NCBI GenBank assembly: GCA_964468185.1 | Contig: CAYXTR010000012.1 | Location: 75,493-139,492, forward strand | DNA: 64,000 nucleotides | From: JANQFV01 sp964468185 | GTDB lineage: Bacteria; Planctomycetota; Phycisphaerae; UBA1845; Fen-1342 | Direction: 5' to 3' | Shown here: positions 16,923 through 25,050 of the stretch, in pieces | Numbering within the stretch: position 1 is the first letter of the stretch | Layout of the letters: every line of letters begins with the position of its first letter | Position numbers and translations under genes: made by a program | The notes under the pieces: generated by a model | Database searches by the model: none | The model's input: only the letters and a program-made list of their open reading frames with translations | Told to the model about the DNA's origin: nothing

Positions 16923-16948
16923 CCGTTCCCACGTTCCCACGTTCCCAC
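16923..16948 (-). repeat. Right terminal inverted repeat of the S23 element
   Basis: Exact reverse complement of 16371-16396. It lies about 100 bases after the S23 stop and 54 bases before the next gene of the cluster. Confidence 0.9.
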
Positions 16949-17002
16949 TCTCTCAAGCGTGGAGTGCCCGCGATGCTCGCGGCCAATGTAGCGAGGTAGC
17001 TG

Positions 17003-17611
17003 ATGGGACTATTCAAATCGAAAGAGGAGCGGCGGATCGAGCGGGATATCAAGATCCGCCAGGGCATTCGCCGGATTGAGAAATCGATCGCCGAGCAGAA
17101 GAAATTCTCCGACGAGTTCGTGAAGAACGCGCGGCACGCCAGGCAGATCGGCGATATGCAGAGCTATCAGTTTATCCGCAACTCGCTCAAGAAGACGGCG
17201 ACGATTCAGAAGTTGCTCGAACGGCAGTTGCTGGCGGTGAAGAATGCGCTGCTCATCAAGCGTCAGGCGGAAGCCACCGCGGACTTTGCCGGTGCCATGA
17301 AGATGATGGCCAGCGAAGTCAGCCGGATGTACGGCGAGTCCGACCTGGTCAAGACGCAGACCGATTGGGAGAAGGCGATGGCGCAGTCGCAAACCATGTC
17401 CGAGCGCATGGACATGTTCCTCGACAGCATGGAGGAGGGAGCGGCGATGGATGTGTCGCAGACGCCGGCCGAGGCCATCACCGAGGAGGAGATCGACCGC
17501 ATGATCGCCGCCGAAGAGCAGGTCGAGACGGCCCGCGAAGAACAACAGATGAGCGCTCTGCGGGCAGAGCTGAACGAGTTGAAGGATGAGGGGCAGAAGG
17601 AGGGGAGGTAG
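17003..17611 (+). CDS. ESCRT-III/Snf7-like protein with C-terminal MIM1-like motif
   Basis: 202 residues and the closest ESCRT-III look-alike here. The N-terminus MGLFKSKEERRIERDIK copies the short hydrophobic and basic start of CHMP proteins. Helix 1 (about 8-48) is rich in Arg/Lys; helix 2 (51-110) reads SLKKTATIQKLLERQLLAV and then FAGAMKMMASEVSRM, against the AMAxAMKGVTKAM pattern of eukaryotic members. Next comes EKAMAQSQTMSERMDMFLDSMEEGAAM (123-149), matching EFEKQSExMDMKEEMMxDAIDDAM. An acidic linker ends in ALRAELNELK (185-194), close to the MIM1 motif LxxRLxxLK that binds MIT domains. A MIT-like ATPase is encoded just downstream. GAGG precedes ATG. PspA/Vipp1 is the alternative superfamily member, but the acidic C-terminus and MIM1 favour the ESCRT-III branch. 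Confidence 0.72.
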   Translation: MGLFKSKEERRIERDIKIRQGIRRIEKSIAEQKKFSDEFVKNARHARQIGDMQSYQFIRNSLKKTATIQKLLERQLLAVKNALLIKRQAEATADFAGAMKMMASEVSRMYGESDLVKTQTDWEKAMAQSQTMSERMDMFLDSMEEGAAMDVSQTPAEAITEEEIDRMIAAEEQVETAREEQQMSALRAELNELKDEGQKEGR

Positions 17612-17617
17612 ATCGTC

Positions 17618-17965
17618 ATGGTTCGCGCAGAAATCCAATCCGGCCGAATCGGCCCGGACCTGTTGAGCGAGATCGTCGCGCGGCTGCGAGATGCGCTGCA
17701 GCCGGAGCGAATCCACCTGTTTGGCTCGCAGGCGTATGGCGAGCCCCACGAAGCCAGCGACGTGGACCTGATGGTCGTCCTGCCCGGTCCGGTGCCGCGC
17801 ACTTCCGAGTGCTATGGCAAGGGTCATGCGAGCCTGCGCGGCCTGCACGTGCCGGTGGAGCTGCACTTCGTAAGCGCGGCGGGGTTTGAGTGGCGCAAGG
17901 CAGCGACTGGTTCCCTGGAGCGCGAAGTGGCCGAACGCGGACGGGTGGTTTATGAGCGCTCATGA
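17618..17965 (+). CDS. MNT-type nucleotidyltransferase
   Basis: 115-residue minimal nucleotidyltransferase. The signature GSQAYGEPHEASDVDLMVVL (about residues 39-58) supplies the GSxxxG helix start and the SD-x-D metal ligands. MNT proteins pair with HEPN partners in toxin-antitoxin modules, where some AMPylate the HEPN toxin. The next gene overlaps its last 14 bases and begins like a HEPN protein, so this is a typical MNT-HEPN pair in origin. GGAGG precedes ATG 17618. The pair lies between the ESCRT-III-like gene C and the AAA ATPase, probably as an insertion. Confidence 0.88.
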   Translation: MVRAEIQSGRIGPDLLSEIVARLRDALQPERIHLFGSQAYGEPHEASDVDLMVVLPGPVPRTSECYGKGHASLRGLHVPVELHFVSAAGFEWRKAATGSLEREVAERGRVVYERS

Positions 17966-18317
17966 GAATGACATCCGTGCCTGGCTGCGCGTGAGCAACA
18001 ACGACCTTAGTTGCGCACGACTTCTCGTGGAAGGAGGTGAAGAGGGTCTATGCGAGGGCGTCCTTGAGCACGGAGGTCAACGCGGTCTCACAGAGGTGAG
18101 CGTACGACCCGGTGAGACATTCGGCGCCTACGGATTCAACCGCTTCGAAACCTGGCGGCTCCATGCGCTCAAGACTGGCCACGCGCTCTTCGAGGTGACC
18201 GGTTCGCAGTCAAGCTGCATCGGCATCTGGCCACTGGGCCCACCGGTGCATCGCTTTCGCTACTGGGCCCTCGTCTGCCCGCACGGCGTACTCGACTCCA
18301 CTGAGGAAGAGCCCTAA
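17952..18317 (+). CDS. Degenerate HEPN-like start fused to an unrecognised tail
   Basis: 121 residues. The first 27 or so (MSAHENDIRAWLRVSNNDLSCARLLVE) match the start of HEPN proteins that partner MNT nucleotidyltransferases, and the 14-base overlap with the MNT gene is the usual layout. After GEEGLCEGVLEHGG the sequence no longer fits: the RxxxxH catalytic motif of HEPN RNases is not seen, and the tail (FGAYGFNRFETWRLHALKTG...) is not recognised. This looks like a truncation in which the HEPN start has been joined to older cluster sequence just before the ATPase gene. It is probably a non-functional toxin remnant. Confidence 0.5.
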   Translation: MSAHENDIRAWLRVSNNDLSCARLLVEGGEEGLCEGVLEHGGQRGLTEVSVRPGETFGAYGFNRFETWRLHALKTGHALFEVTGSQSSCIGIWPLGPPVHRFRYWALVCPHGVLDSTEEEP

Positions 18318-18320
18318 CCC

Positions 18321-19439
18321 ATGGCAACCTTCGCAACATTCAAACGCCTTAAAGACAAAGGCGTCGCCGCCTTGAAGCAGGGCGACTATGTCACGGCTCG
18401 GCCGTACCTCATTCAGGCCGCCGAGTGCATGATCGAGCTCTCCGAAGAGGCCAAAGACCCCAAGACAAAAGCCGAGCAGGAAGAGTACGCCCGCGAACTG
18501 ATTCAGCTCGCCAAGGACTGCGATCGCCGGGCACAAACCGCCGGCGGCCGGACCCGCGACCGGGCCCGTGAGAATGGCGACAACGAAACCAACGCCCAGG
18601 ACTGGATCATCCGCGAAAAGCCGGATACCAGCTTCGCCGACATCGCCGGCCTCGAAGACGTCAAGAGCGAAATCCACCTCAAGATGATCTATCCCTTCCG
18701 CCACCCCGAGCTCGCCCAGCGCTACGGCATCGGCGTCGGCGGCGGCGTGTTGCTGTACGGCCCGCCCGGCACCGGCAAGACGATGTTCGCCAAGGCCATC
18801 GCCTGCGAGATCGACGCGACCATGTTCGTCATCAGCCCCGCCCAGCTCATGAGCAAATGGGTCGGCGAGGCTGAGCAGAACGTCCGAAAACTGTTCGACG
18901 CCGCCAAGGCTGAAGAGAAGGCCGTGATCTTCATGGACGAGGTCGAGGCGCTCGTGCCGAAACGCCGGGGCCAGCAATCGACGGTCATGCAGCGCGTCGT
19001 GCCGCAAATCCTCCAAGAGCTGGAGGGCTTCGATCGCAAGTCGGGCCGTGCGCTGCTGTTCCTGGGCGCCACCAACGAGCCGTGGAGCCTGGACCCCGCC
19101 ATGATGCGGCCGGGCCGACTCGATGCGAAAATCTACGTCCCGCTTCCGGACGCCGCCGCCCGTTTCCGCCTGTTTGAAATCTACCTCGGCAAGCGACCGC
19201 TGGGTGACGATGTCGATTTTGCCCGCCTCGTCGAGCTCTCCGACGGCTTCAGCGGAGCGGATATCAAGGCGCTGGCCGAGCGTTCGGCAACTCGTCCGTT
19301 TTTGGAATCGATAAATGGGGGCGAACCACGGAATATATCCATGGCGGATGTGCTGGCGGTCGTGGAGGCGTTCCCACCGTCGGTCAGCCCGCGGGATGTG
19401 CGCAAATACGAGCAGTGGGGCCGCGAACAGGCAGATTAG
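18321..19439 (+). CDS. Vps4/katanin-like AAA ATPase with MIT-like N-terminus
   Basis: 372 residues. The N-terminal 72 residues form a three-helix unit (KRLKDKGVAALKQGDYVTARPYLIQAAECM, then an AEQEEYARELIQLAKDC helix) of MIT-domain size and spacing. A charged linker leads to the AAA module: FADIAGLEDVKSEI (105-118), Walker A GPPGTGKT (147-154), pore loop MSKWVGEAE (177-185), Walker B VIFMDEVEAL (202-211), sensor FLGATNEP, arginine finger MRPGR (262-266) and GFSGADIKALAERS (309-322). The C-terminus VSPRDVRKYEQW matches the meiotic-clade helix of Vps4 and katanin. Vps4 enzymes disassemble ESCRT-III polymers via MIT-MIM contacts; the neighbouring gene C ends with a MIM1-like motif. GAGGAAGAG lies before ATG. 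Function by inference: polymer remodelling at membranes. Confidence 0.85.
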   Translation: MATFATFKRLKDKGVAALKQGDYVTARPYLIQAAECMIELSEEAKDPKTKAEQEEYARELIQLAKDCDRRAQTAGGRTRDRARENGDNETNAQDWIIREKPDTSFADIAGLEDVKSEIHLKMIYPFRHPELAQRYGIGVGGGVLLYGPPGTGKTMFAKAIACEIDATMFVISPAQLMSKWVGEAEQNVRKLFDAAKAEEKAVIFMDEVEALVPKRRGQQSTVMQRVVPQILQELEGFDRKSGRALLFLGATNEPWSLDPAMMRPGRLDAKIYVPLPDAAARFRLFEIYLGKRPLGDDVDFARLVELSDGFSGADIKALAERSATRPFLESINGGEPRNISMADVLAVVEAFPPSVSPRDVRKYEQWGREQAD

Positions 19440-19508
19440 CGTGTCTCGCCACAACCCCGCGCGTTAGAATCTGCAATGGAGCCCGACTTTTCGCGAAGGG
19501 AGTTTGGT

Positions 19509-19730
19509 ATGCGTTCGGTGGGCGTGGCTTATGGCTTGTGGGCGCTTTGCATTGTGGGCGTCGCCGGGATTCATCGGTTCTACCTCGGGCGGCCGATCAC
19601 GGGCGTCATCTGGCTGCTCACATGGGGCCTGCTGGGTATCGGCCTCTTGATCGACCTGTTCACAATCCCAGGCCTCGTGGAGCGAAAAAACCGCGAACTG
19701 GCCTACGGTGGCAGTTGGCAGGCGCCTTGA
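19509..19730 (+). CDS. TM2-domain membrane protein
   Basis: 73 residues, essentially a single TM2 domain: VAYGLWALCIVGVAGIHRFYLGRP, then ITGVIWLLTWGLLGIGLLIDLF, two membrane helices joined by the H-R-F-Y-L-G turn typical of the family. ATG 19509 has AAGGGAG six bases upstream; an ATG at 19476 would add eleven residues but has no such site. It follows the ATPase gene by 69 bases and precedes a paralogue by 18. TM2 proteins are small membrane anchors of unclear function and are often next to zinc ribbons. Confidence 0.88.
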   Translation: MRSVGVAYGLWALCIVGVAGIHRFYLGRPITGVIWLLTWGLLGIGLLIDLFTIPGLVERKNRELAYGGSWQAP

Positions 19731-19748
19731 ATATGCGGAGATAGACGA

Positions 19749-20144
19749 ATGCACGGATATGACCGCCCACTGCTGGCCTGCCCCAATTGCGGCAACACGA
19801 CCGCCGCCCGCGGCGGCGTGCCGGTGAATTACTGTGGGATCTGCGGCCACCGGCTCACGCACGACGCGTGTCCGGCTGATTGTGGCTGTGGCTACTCGAC
19901 GGCGATCGATCACGGCCGTCGCAATAACGCCACGGCCGTCGCGTACGGACTGTGGGCGCTGTGCCTGCTGGGCGTGGCGGGCGTGCATCGATTCTACCTG
20001 GGTCGGCCGATCACGGGCGTGATCTGGCTGCTGACCTGGGGCCTGCTGGGCATCGGGTTGCTGGTCGACCTGTTCCTGATTCCGGGAATCGTCGCCGAGC
20101 GCGACCTGGAATTGCGGGCACGTGGCAGTTATCAGCGGCTGTAA
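19749..20144 (+). CDS. Zinc-ribbon TM2-domain protein
   Basis: 131 residues. The N-terminal part has a zinc ribbon (CPNCGNT...YCGICGHR, about 11-36) and a second Cys group (CPADCGCG, about 42-49). A TM2 domain follows (VAYGLWALCLLGVAGVHRFYLGRPITGVIWLLTWGLLG), nearly identical to that of the preceding protein, and the two genes look like a tandem duplication in which this copy gained the ribbon. GGAG lies before ATG. Probably a membrane-anchored adaptor in the same complex as the kinase and AAA ATPase, by inference. Confidence 0.85.
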   Translation: MHGYDRPLLACPNCGNTTAARGGVPVNYCGICGHRLTHDACPADCGCGYSTAIDHGRRNNATAVAYGLWALCLLGVAGVHRFYLGRPITGVIWLLTWGLLGIGLLVDLFLIPGIVAERDLELRARGSYQRL

Positions 20145-20171
20145 GCAGATTCTGAGCAAAGAGACGCAGGT

Positions 20172-21944
20172 ATGACGCGCGACGCCTACAAGCAACTCTC
20201 CGAAGAGACACTGGTCGCGCTGCGCTGCCAGCGCGAGGAGTGGCCGCGCGGCCTGATGAGCGAAACACCAATCCCGGACACGTGGATGGGACTGGCCCTG
20301 CGTCGAGACGGCGGGCGGCGGTTCGTTCCCGCGGGCGAAGAACCGCGTCTTGAACGCGATGATACACTGGTCCTCGTGCGCAACCGGGCGATTGCCGTCC
20401 CGCTTACCGCCTCCCAGGTTTCTGCCGCGTGCGGCAACTTGGTGGATGGCGAAGTGGAGTTGCTGCTGCGCTGGCACGCCCGCGATGACGATCTGGCCGC
20501 GCTGAAGACACGCTTCCTCGATCAGCCGGAGCTGACCCTCGATCGCCTGGCGGATGCGGTTGCCCAGGCCGGCGGGGGCGCTGCCCTGCAAGCCATGATA
20601 CGCGCCCGCGCGGCTGCTGAACTCGTACGCGGCGACATCCGCGACGACCTCGCTGACCGGCTGCGCAACGAGTTGAGCAAGCTGCTGTTCTCATCTGGTG
20701 CCGTGCTCGAACGACTCGGACGCGTCGCTTTCCGCAGCGAGAGCTACGAGCGACAGGCCGCGCTGGAGCGCTCCACGTCGCAACGGCTGCGCGAACTCGA
20801 GGCCCGCGGCCGTGTCGAGCAGGCCGCGCTCGCCGCGGCGCAGCACCGCCTGGGTGGGCTCGGCGAGATCCTCGAAAAACTCCAGGCGGCGGCCAGTGCT
20901 GACGAGCAACTCGCATGGCACGATCTGCTCCCCACGCTCACGCCCGGCGAGCGCGGTCGCTTGCTCGAAAACCTCTGGCGACTCACGCCAAATCGCACAA
21001 CCGCAACGGCCATCGTCGCCGTCGCCGGCCGCGAGTGTTTGTGGCTCGACATTCACAATCCTGCCCACATTGCCCGCCGTGTCACGCTACCCGATGACTT
21101 GGGGGGCCTGCGCTGCGTCGGCTACGACGCGAACGCACACGACCTGCTCATCGGGGCCGCCTTGGGTGTGTGGCGGCTCGACGCAGAGACGGGCGACCAG
21201 CGCGGGCGATATGCTGTGCCAGATCGCGACATGCCGCGCACCGGCTTCAACGCCGTCGCTTTACACGGTGAGCACATCTACGCCACCCACTCGCAGCTTG
21301 GTGCCTGGCGATGGAATCTGGCGGAGCATGAAGCCCCCTTCGCACTGCTCGAGCCCGCTGCCGGGGTACCTAGAACCGTCCGCGCCGTAACCACGGATGC
21401 GCACGGTCGCGTCTTGCTTGCGACCGATGATCGTGTTCGGGCGTTTGACCAGGAAGGTCAGACGCTCTGGCAGTCGGCACCAGCGGGCGACGCGATCCAC
21501 TGCATCGCTCCCCTCGATGATGATGTGTATATCGGCACCTCCGCCGGCTCGCTACTCCGTACGAGTCTGATCGCACCCGGCGAGTGGATTGCGGTTCACC
21601 GGGCCTTCGGTGTGGTCGAGTCCATTGCCGCCCGCCGCTGGGACGACCTGATCGAACTCGTCATCCCCGCCGGCCGGCAAGGTGTTACGGGCGTTTACGC
21701 CACCGAGGGTATCGTCTCGCGCCTGCTTGACGCCGAAATGGGGATCCGCCGAACGTGGGCGTGTGACGATACGCTGCTCGCGCTGACGAGTCAGCGCGAT
21801 CGCCTGCTGGTCCTCGGCGGCGACCTGCCCGAACGCACCGGCGTTGAGATTCCGCTGGCACGTCTGACGGGCCACTCGGTTCAGGATGCCTGCCTGATCA
21901 CGAAGCAGACCTCGTCTGCGGGAAGCGCCGACGACATGGCCTGA
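20172..21944 (+). CDS. SPFH-like coiled-coil protein with C-terminal beta-propeller
   Basis: 590 residues. Residues about 60-210 follow the layout of an SPFH/band-7 domain: strands RDDTLVLVRNRAIAV and DGEVELLLRWHARDDDL, then helices (IRARAAAELVRGDIRDDL) and SGAVLERLGRVAFRSESYE. A long helix rich in Arg/Glu (ERSTSQRLRELEARGRVEQAALAAAQ, about 195-222) continues as a coiled coil. From about 275 to the end are repeated four-stranded blade units (LLIGAALGVWRLDAETG, LLATDDRVRAFDQEG, YIGTSAGSLLRTSL), a propeller of the WD40/PQQ style. No membrane helix. It is the last gene of the cluster. SPFH proteins organise membrane domains, so it may act as a scaffold. SPFH assignment is from pattern only. Confidence 0.6.
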   Translation: MTRDAYKQLSEETLVALRCQREEWPRGLMSETPIPDTWMGLALRRDGGRRFVPAGEEPRLERDDTLVLVRNRAIAVPLTASQVSAACGNLVDGEVELLLRWHARDDDLAALKTRFLDQPELTLDRLADAVAQAGGGAALQAMIRARAAAELVRGDIRDDLADRLRNELSKLLFSSGAVLERLGRVAFRSESYERQAALERSTSQRLRELEARGRVEQAALAAAQHRLGGLGEILEKLQAAASADEQLAWHDLLPTLTPGERGRLLENLWRLTPNRTTATAIVAVAGRECLWLDIHNPAHIARRVTLPDDLGGLRCVGYDANAHDLLIGAALGVWRLDAETGDQRGRYAVPDRDMPRTGFNAVALHGEHIYATHSQLGAWRWNLAEHEAPFALLEPAAGVPRTVRAVTTDAHGRVLLATDDRVRAFDQEGQTLWQSAPAGDAIHCIAPLDDDVYIGTSAGSLLRTSLIAPGEWIAVHRAFGVVESIAARRWDDLIELVIPAGRQGVTGVYATEGIVSRLLDAEMGIRRTWACDDTLLALTSQRDRLLVLGGDLPERTGVEIPLARLTGHSVQDACLITKQTSSAGSADDMA

Positions 21945-22047
21945 CCGCTGGCGTGGATTGCCTGTGCCCCATAATTCCCGTTCATCCGCAGCGCAACGGT
22001 GTATACTGTCCGCACCAGATAGCGAGGTACTGCACGGAGGACACCCC

Positions 22048-22737
22048 ATGCCCACCCCGCCGCGAACGCGGGCCGAACTCGCGCGCCTGATCGATCATAC
22101 GCAGCTCAAGCCGGACGCCACACAGAGCCACGTGGAGCGATTGTGCGCTGAGTGTCTTCAATTCGGCTTCGCCGCGGCTTGTGTGAATCCGCTCTGGGTG
22201 CCATTGTGCGTTGGGCGTTTGGAAGGCAGCTCCACCGCCGTCGCGACAGTCGCCGGTTTTCCGCTCGGGGCCGTGCCGGCGCGGACCAAGGCATTCGAGG
22301 CGCAGCAGGCCGTCGAGCAGGGCGCCCGCGAGATCGACATGGTCGTTAATATCGGTGCGCTCATCGCCGGCGATGCCGACGCGGTGCGCAAGGACATCAT
22401 GGCCGTTGTCGCCGCTGCAAAAGGCGCGCACGCAGACGCGGTGGTCAAGGTAATCCTCGAGACACGCGCCCTGACGGAGGCACAGGCCGCGCTGGGGTGC
22501 CGCTGTGCCGTCGAGGCCCGCGCGGACTATGTGAAAACGTCCACGGGCTTTCACGCCGCGGGCGGGGCGACCATCGCGCATGTCGCCCGGTTGCGGAAGC
22601 TCGCCAACCCGCTGAAAGTCAAGGCCGCCGGCGGCATCCGTGATCTGCCAACGGCCCTGGCAATGATCGAGGCCGGCGCCGACCGACTGGGCCTGTCCGC
22701 GAGCGTTGCGGTCATCGAAGCGCTGGAAGGAGCTTAG
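22048..22737 (+). CDS. deoC: Deoxyribose-phosphate aldolase
   Basis: 229 residues; cleaves 2-deoxyribose 5-phosphate to glyceraldehyde 3-phosphate and acetaldehyde in deoxynucleoside catabolism. Family marks: ARLIDHTQLKPDAT, AVATVAGFPLGA, EIDMVVNIGAL, the Schiff-base lysine in VVKVILET, and DYVKTSTGFHAAGGAT with the second catalytic Lys. LKVKAAGGIRDL gives the phosphate loop. CGGAGG lies eight bases before ATG 22048; the frame runs open to GTG 21958. It is 103 bases after the SPFH-like gene, so may belong to another unit. Confidence 0.95.
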   Translation: MPTPPRTRAELARLIDHTQLKPDATQSHVERLCAECLQFGFAAACVNPLWVPLCVGRLEGSSTAVATVAGFPLGAVPARTKAFEAQQAVEQGAREIDMVVNIGALIAGDADAVRKDIMAVVAAAKGAHADAVVKVILETRALTEAQAALGCRCAVEARADYVKTSTGFHAAGGATIAHVARLRKLANPLKVKAAGGIRDLPTALAMIEAGADRLGLSASVAVIEALEGA

Positions 22738-22749
22738 ACGGGGTGTGCC

Positions 22750-23124
22750 ATGCTCGATAAGCAGAACTCTCGGGTATGTCCGCGGTGCAATCGCCGGATA
22801 TTTCCGCGCGGCAACCTCGCACCGTGGTACTGCGCCGTCTGCGGCGCGGCGCTTCAGGGCAGCCGGGTTCCCCCCGTAGCGCGGCGACGGCAGAACTTCG
22901 AATTCCCCTCCGGAACCGCCACGGGTGCCGTGCTGTTCGGCTTCGGCGCCATGACCCCCGCACTTGGCGTGGTGATGGCGCCCCTCTCGTTTTTCCTGGC
23001 GATCGCAGCGCTGAGCGACCAGGCGTCCCGGAACGCAGAGACGGAGCGGTTGGCGCTCGTCGCCATCGCAATGGCCTGCGTCGGCGGCGTGATCCAACTC
23101 GCCTACCTCGCCAGCTGCACGTAG
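22750..23124 (+). CDS. Zinc-ribbon membrane protein (DUF4190-like layout)
   Basis: 124 residues. A zinc ribbon at the N-terminus (CPRCNRRI...YCAVCGAAL, about 10-35) is followed by a short basic linker and two hydrophobic segments (TGAVLFGFGAMTPALGVVMAPLSFFLAIAALSD and LALVAIAMACVGGVIQLAYLASC). This is the arrangement of DUF4190-type small membrane proteins. It starts 12 bases after deoC and is likely co-transcribed. It adds to the run of membrane-bound zinc ribbons in this part of the chromosome; function unknown. Confidence 0.7.
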   Translation: MLDKQNSRVCPRCNRRIFPRGNLAPWYCAVCGAALQGSRVPPVARRRQNFEFPSGTATGAVLFGFGAMTPALGVVMAPLSFFLAIAALSDQASRNAETERLALVAIAMACVGGVIQLAYLASCT

Positions 23125-23366
23125 CCGGGCATCCGGACGTCGCTGCCGTCTTGTTGCTTGTTGACTCACGCGTGTCGAACGTGGCAGAACTGCCGCAGCG
23201 GCGGCACATTGCTGGCAGGTTTCCCCGCGTCGTGGGGTCATGATCCAGATTACATGATCCTCTCCCTCGTTTTGTGCTGCAGCGCATCGTCTCGAGTGGG
23301 CCACAGGCCGGCTCGGCGCGGTATACTCGGCCTGCTGACACGCACTGCCAGAAAGGAGGCCGCCTG

Positions 23367-25028
<1,662 letters not shown>

Positions 25029-25050
25029 GGCCCCAGCCCCCTCCCGCTCA

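Larger units (their letters stand above)
16371..16948. mobile_element. Small element with perfect 26-bp inverted ends around an S23/IVP gene
   Basis: A 578-base unit bounded by exact 26-base inverted repeats, each built from the nonamer GTGGGAACG repeated nearly three times. It contains one gene for a four-helix-bundle S23/IVP protein that starts inside the left repeat. It begins three bases after the stop of the coiled-coil protein B gene and so sits between two genes of the ESCRT-like cluster. No transposase is present and no target duplication is evident. S23-type genes are known from intervening sequences in 23S rRNA and from scattered mobile contexts; this arrangement suggests a non-autonomous, palindrome-bounded element. 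Confidence 0.65.

Noticed and set aside
16371..16948. CRISPR or tandem repeat array for the GTGGGAACG words
   Set aside because: Repeats are adjoining nonamers at two ends in inverted order, without spacers.
14283..17611. PspA/Vipp1 as the family for the coiled-coil genes
   Set aside because: Acidic C-terminal linkers, the MIM1-like end and the Vps4-like partner fit ESCRT-III better, though both belong to one superfamily and only a profile search can decide.
17618..18317. Intact HEPN-MNT toxin-antitoxin system
   Set aside because: The HEPN part is short and lacks RxxxxH, so only the MNT half is credible as functional.
18210..19454. - strand open frame of 414 codons over the AAA ATPase gene
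   Set aside because: Antisense of conserved AAA motifs; no motif of its own.
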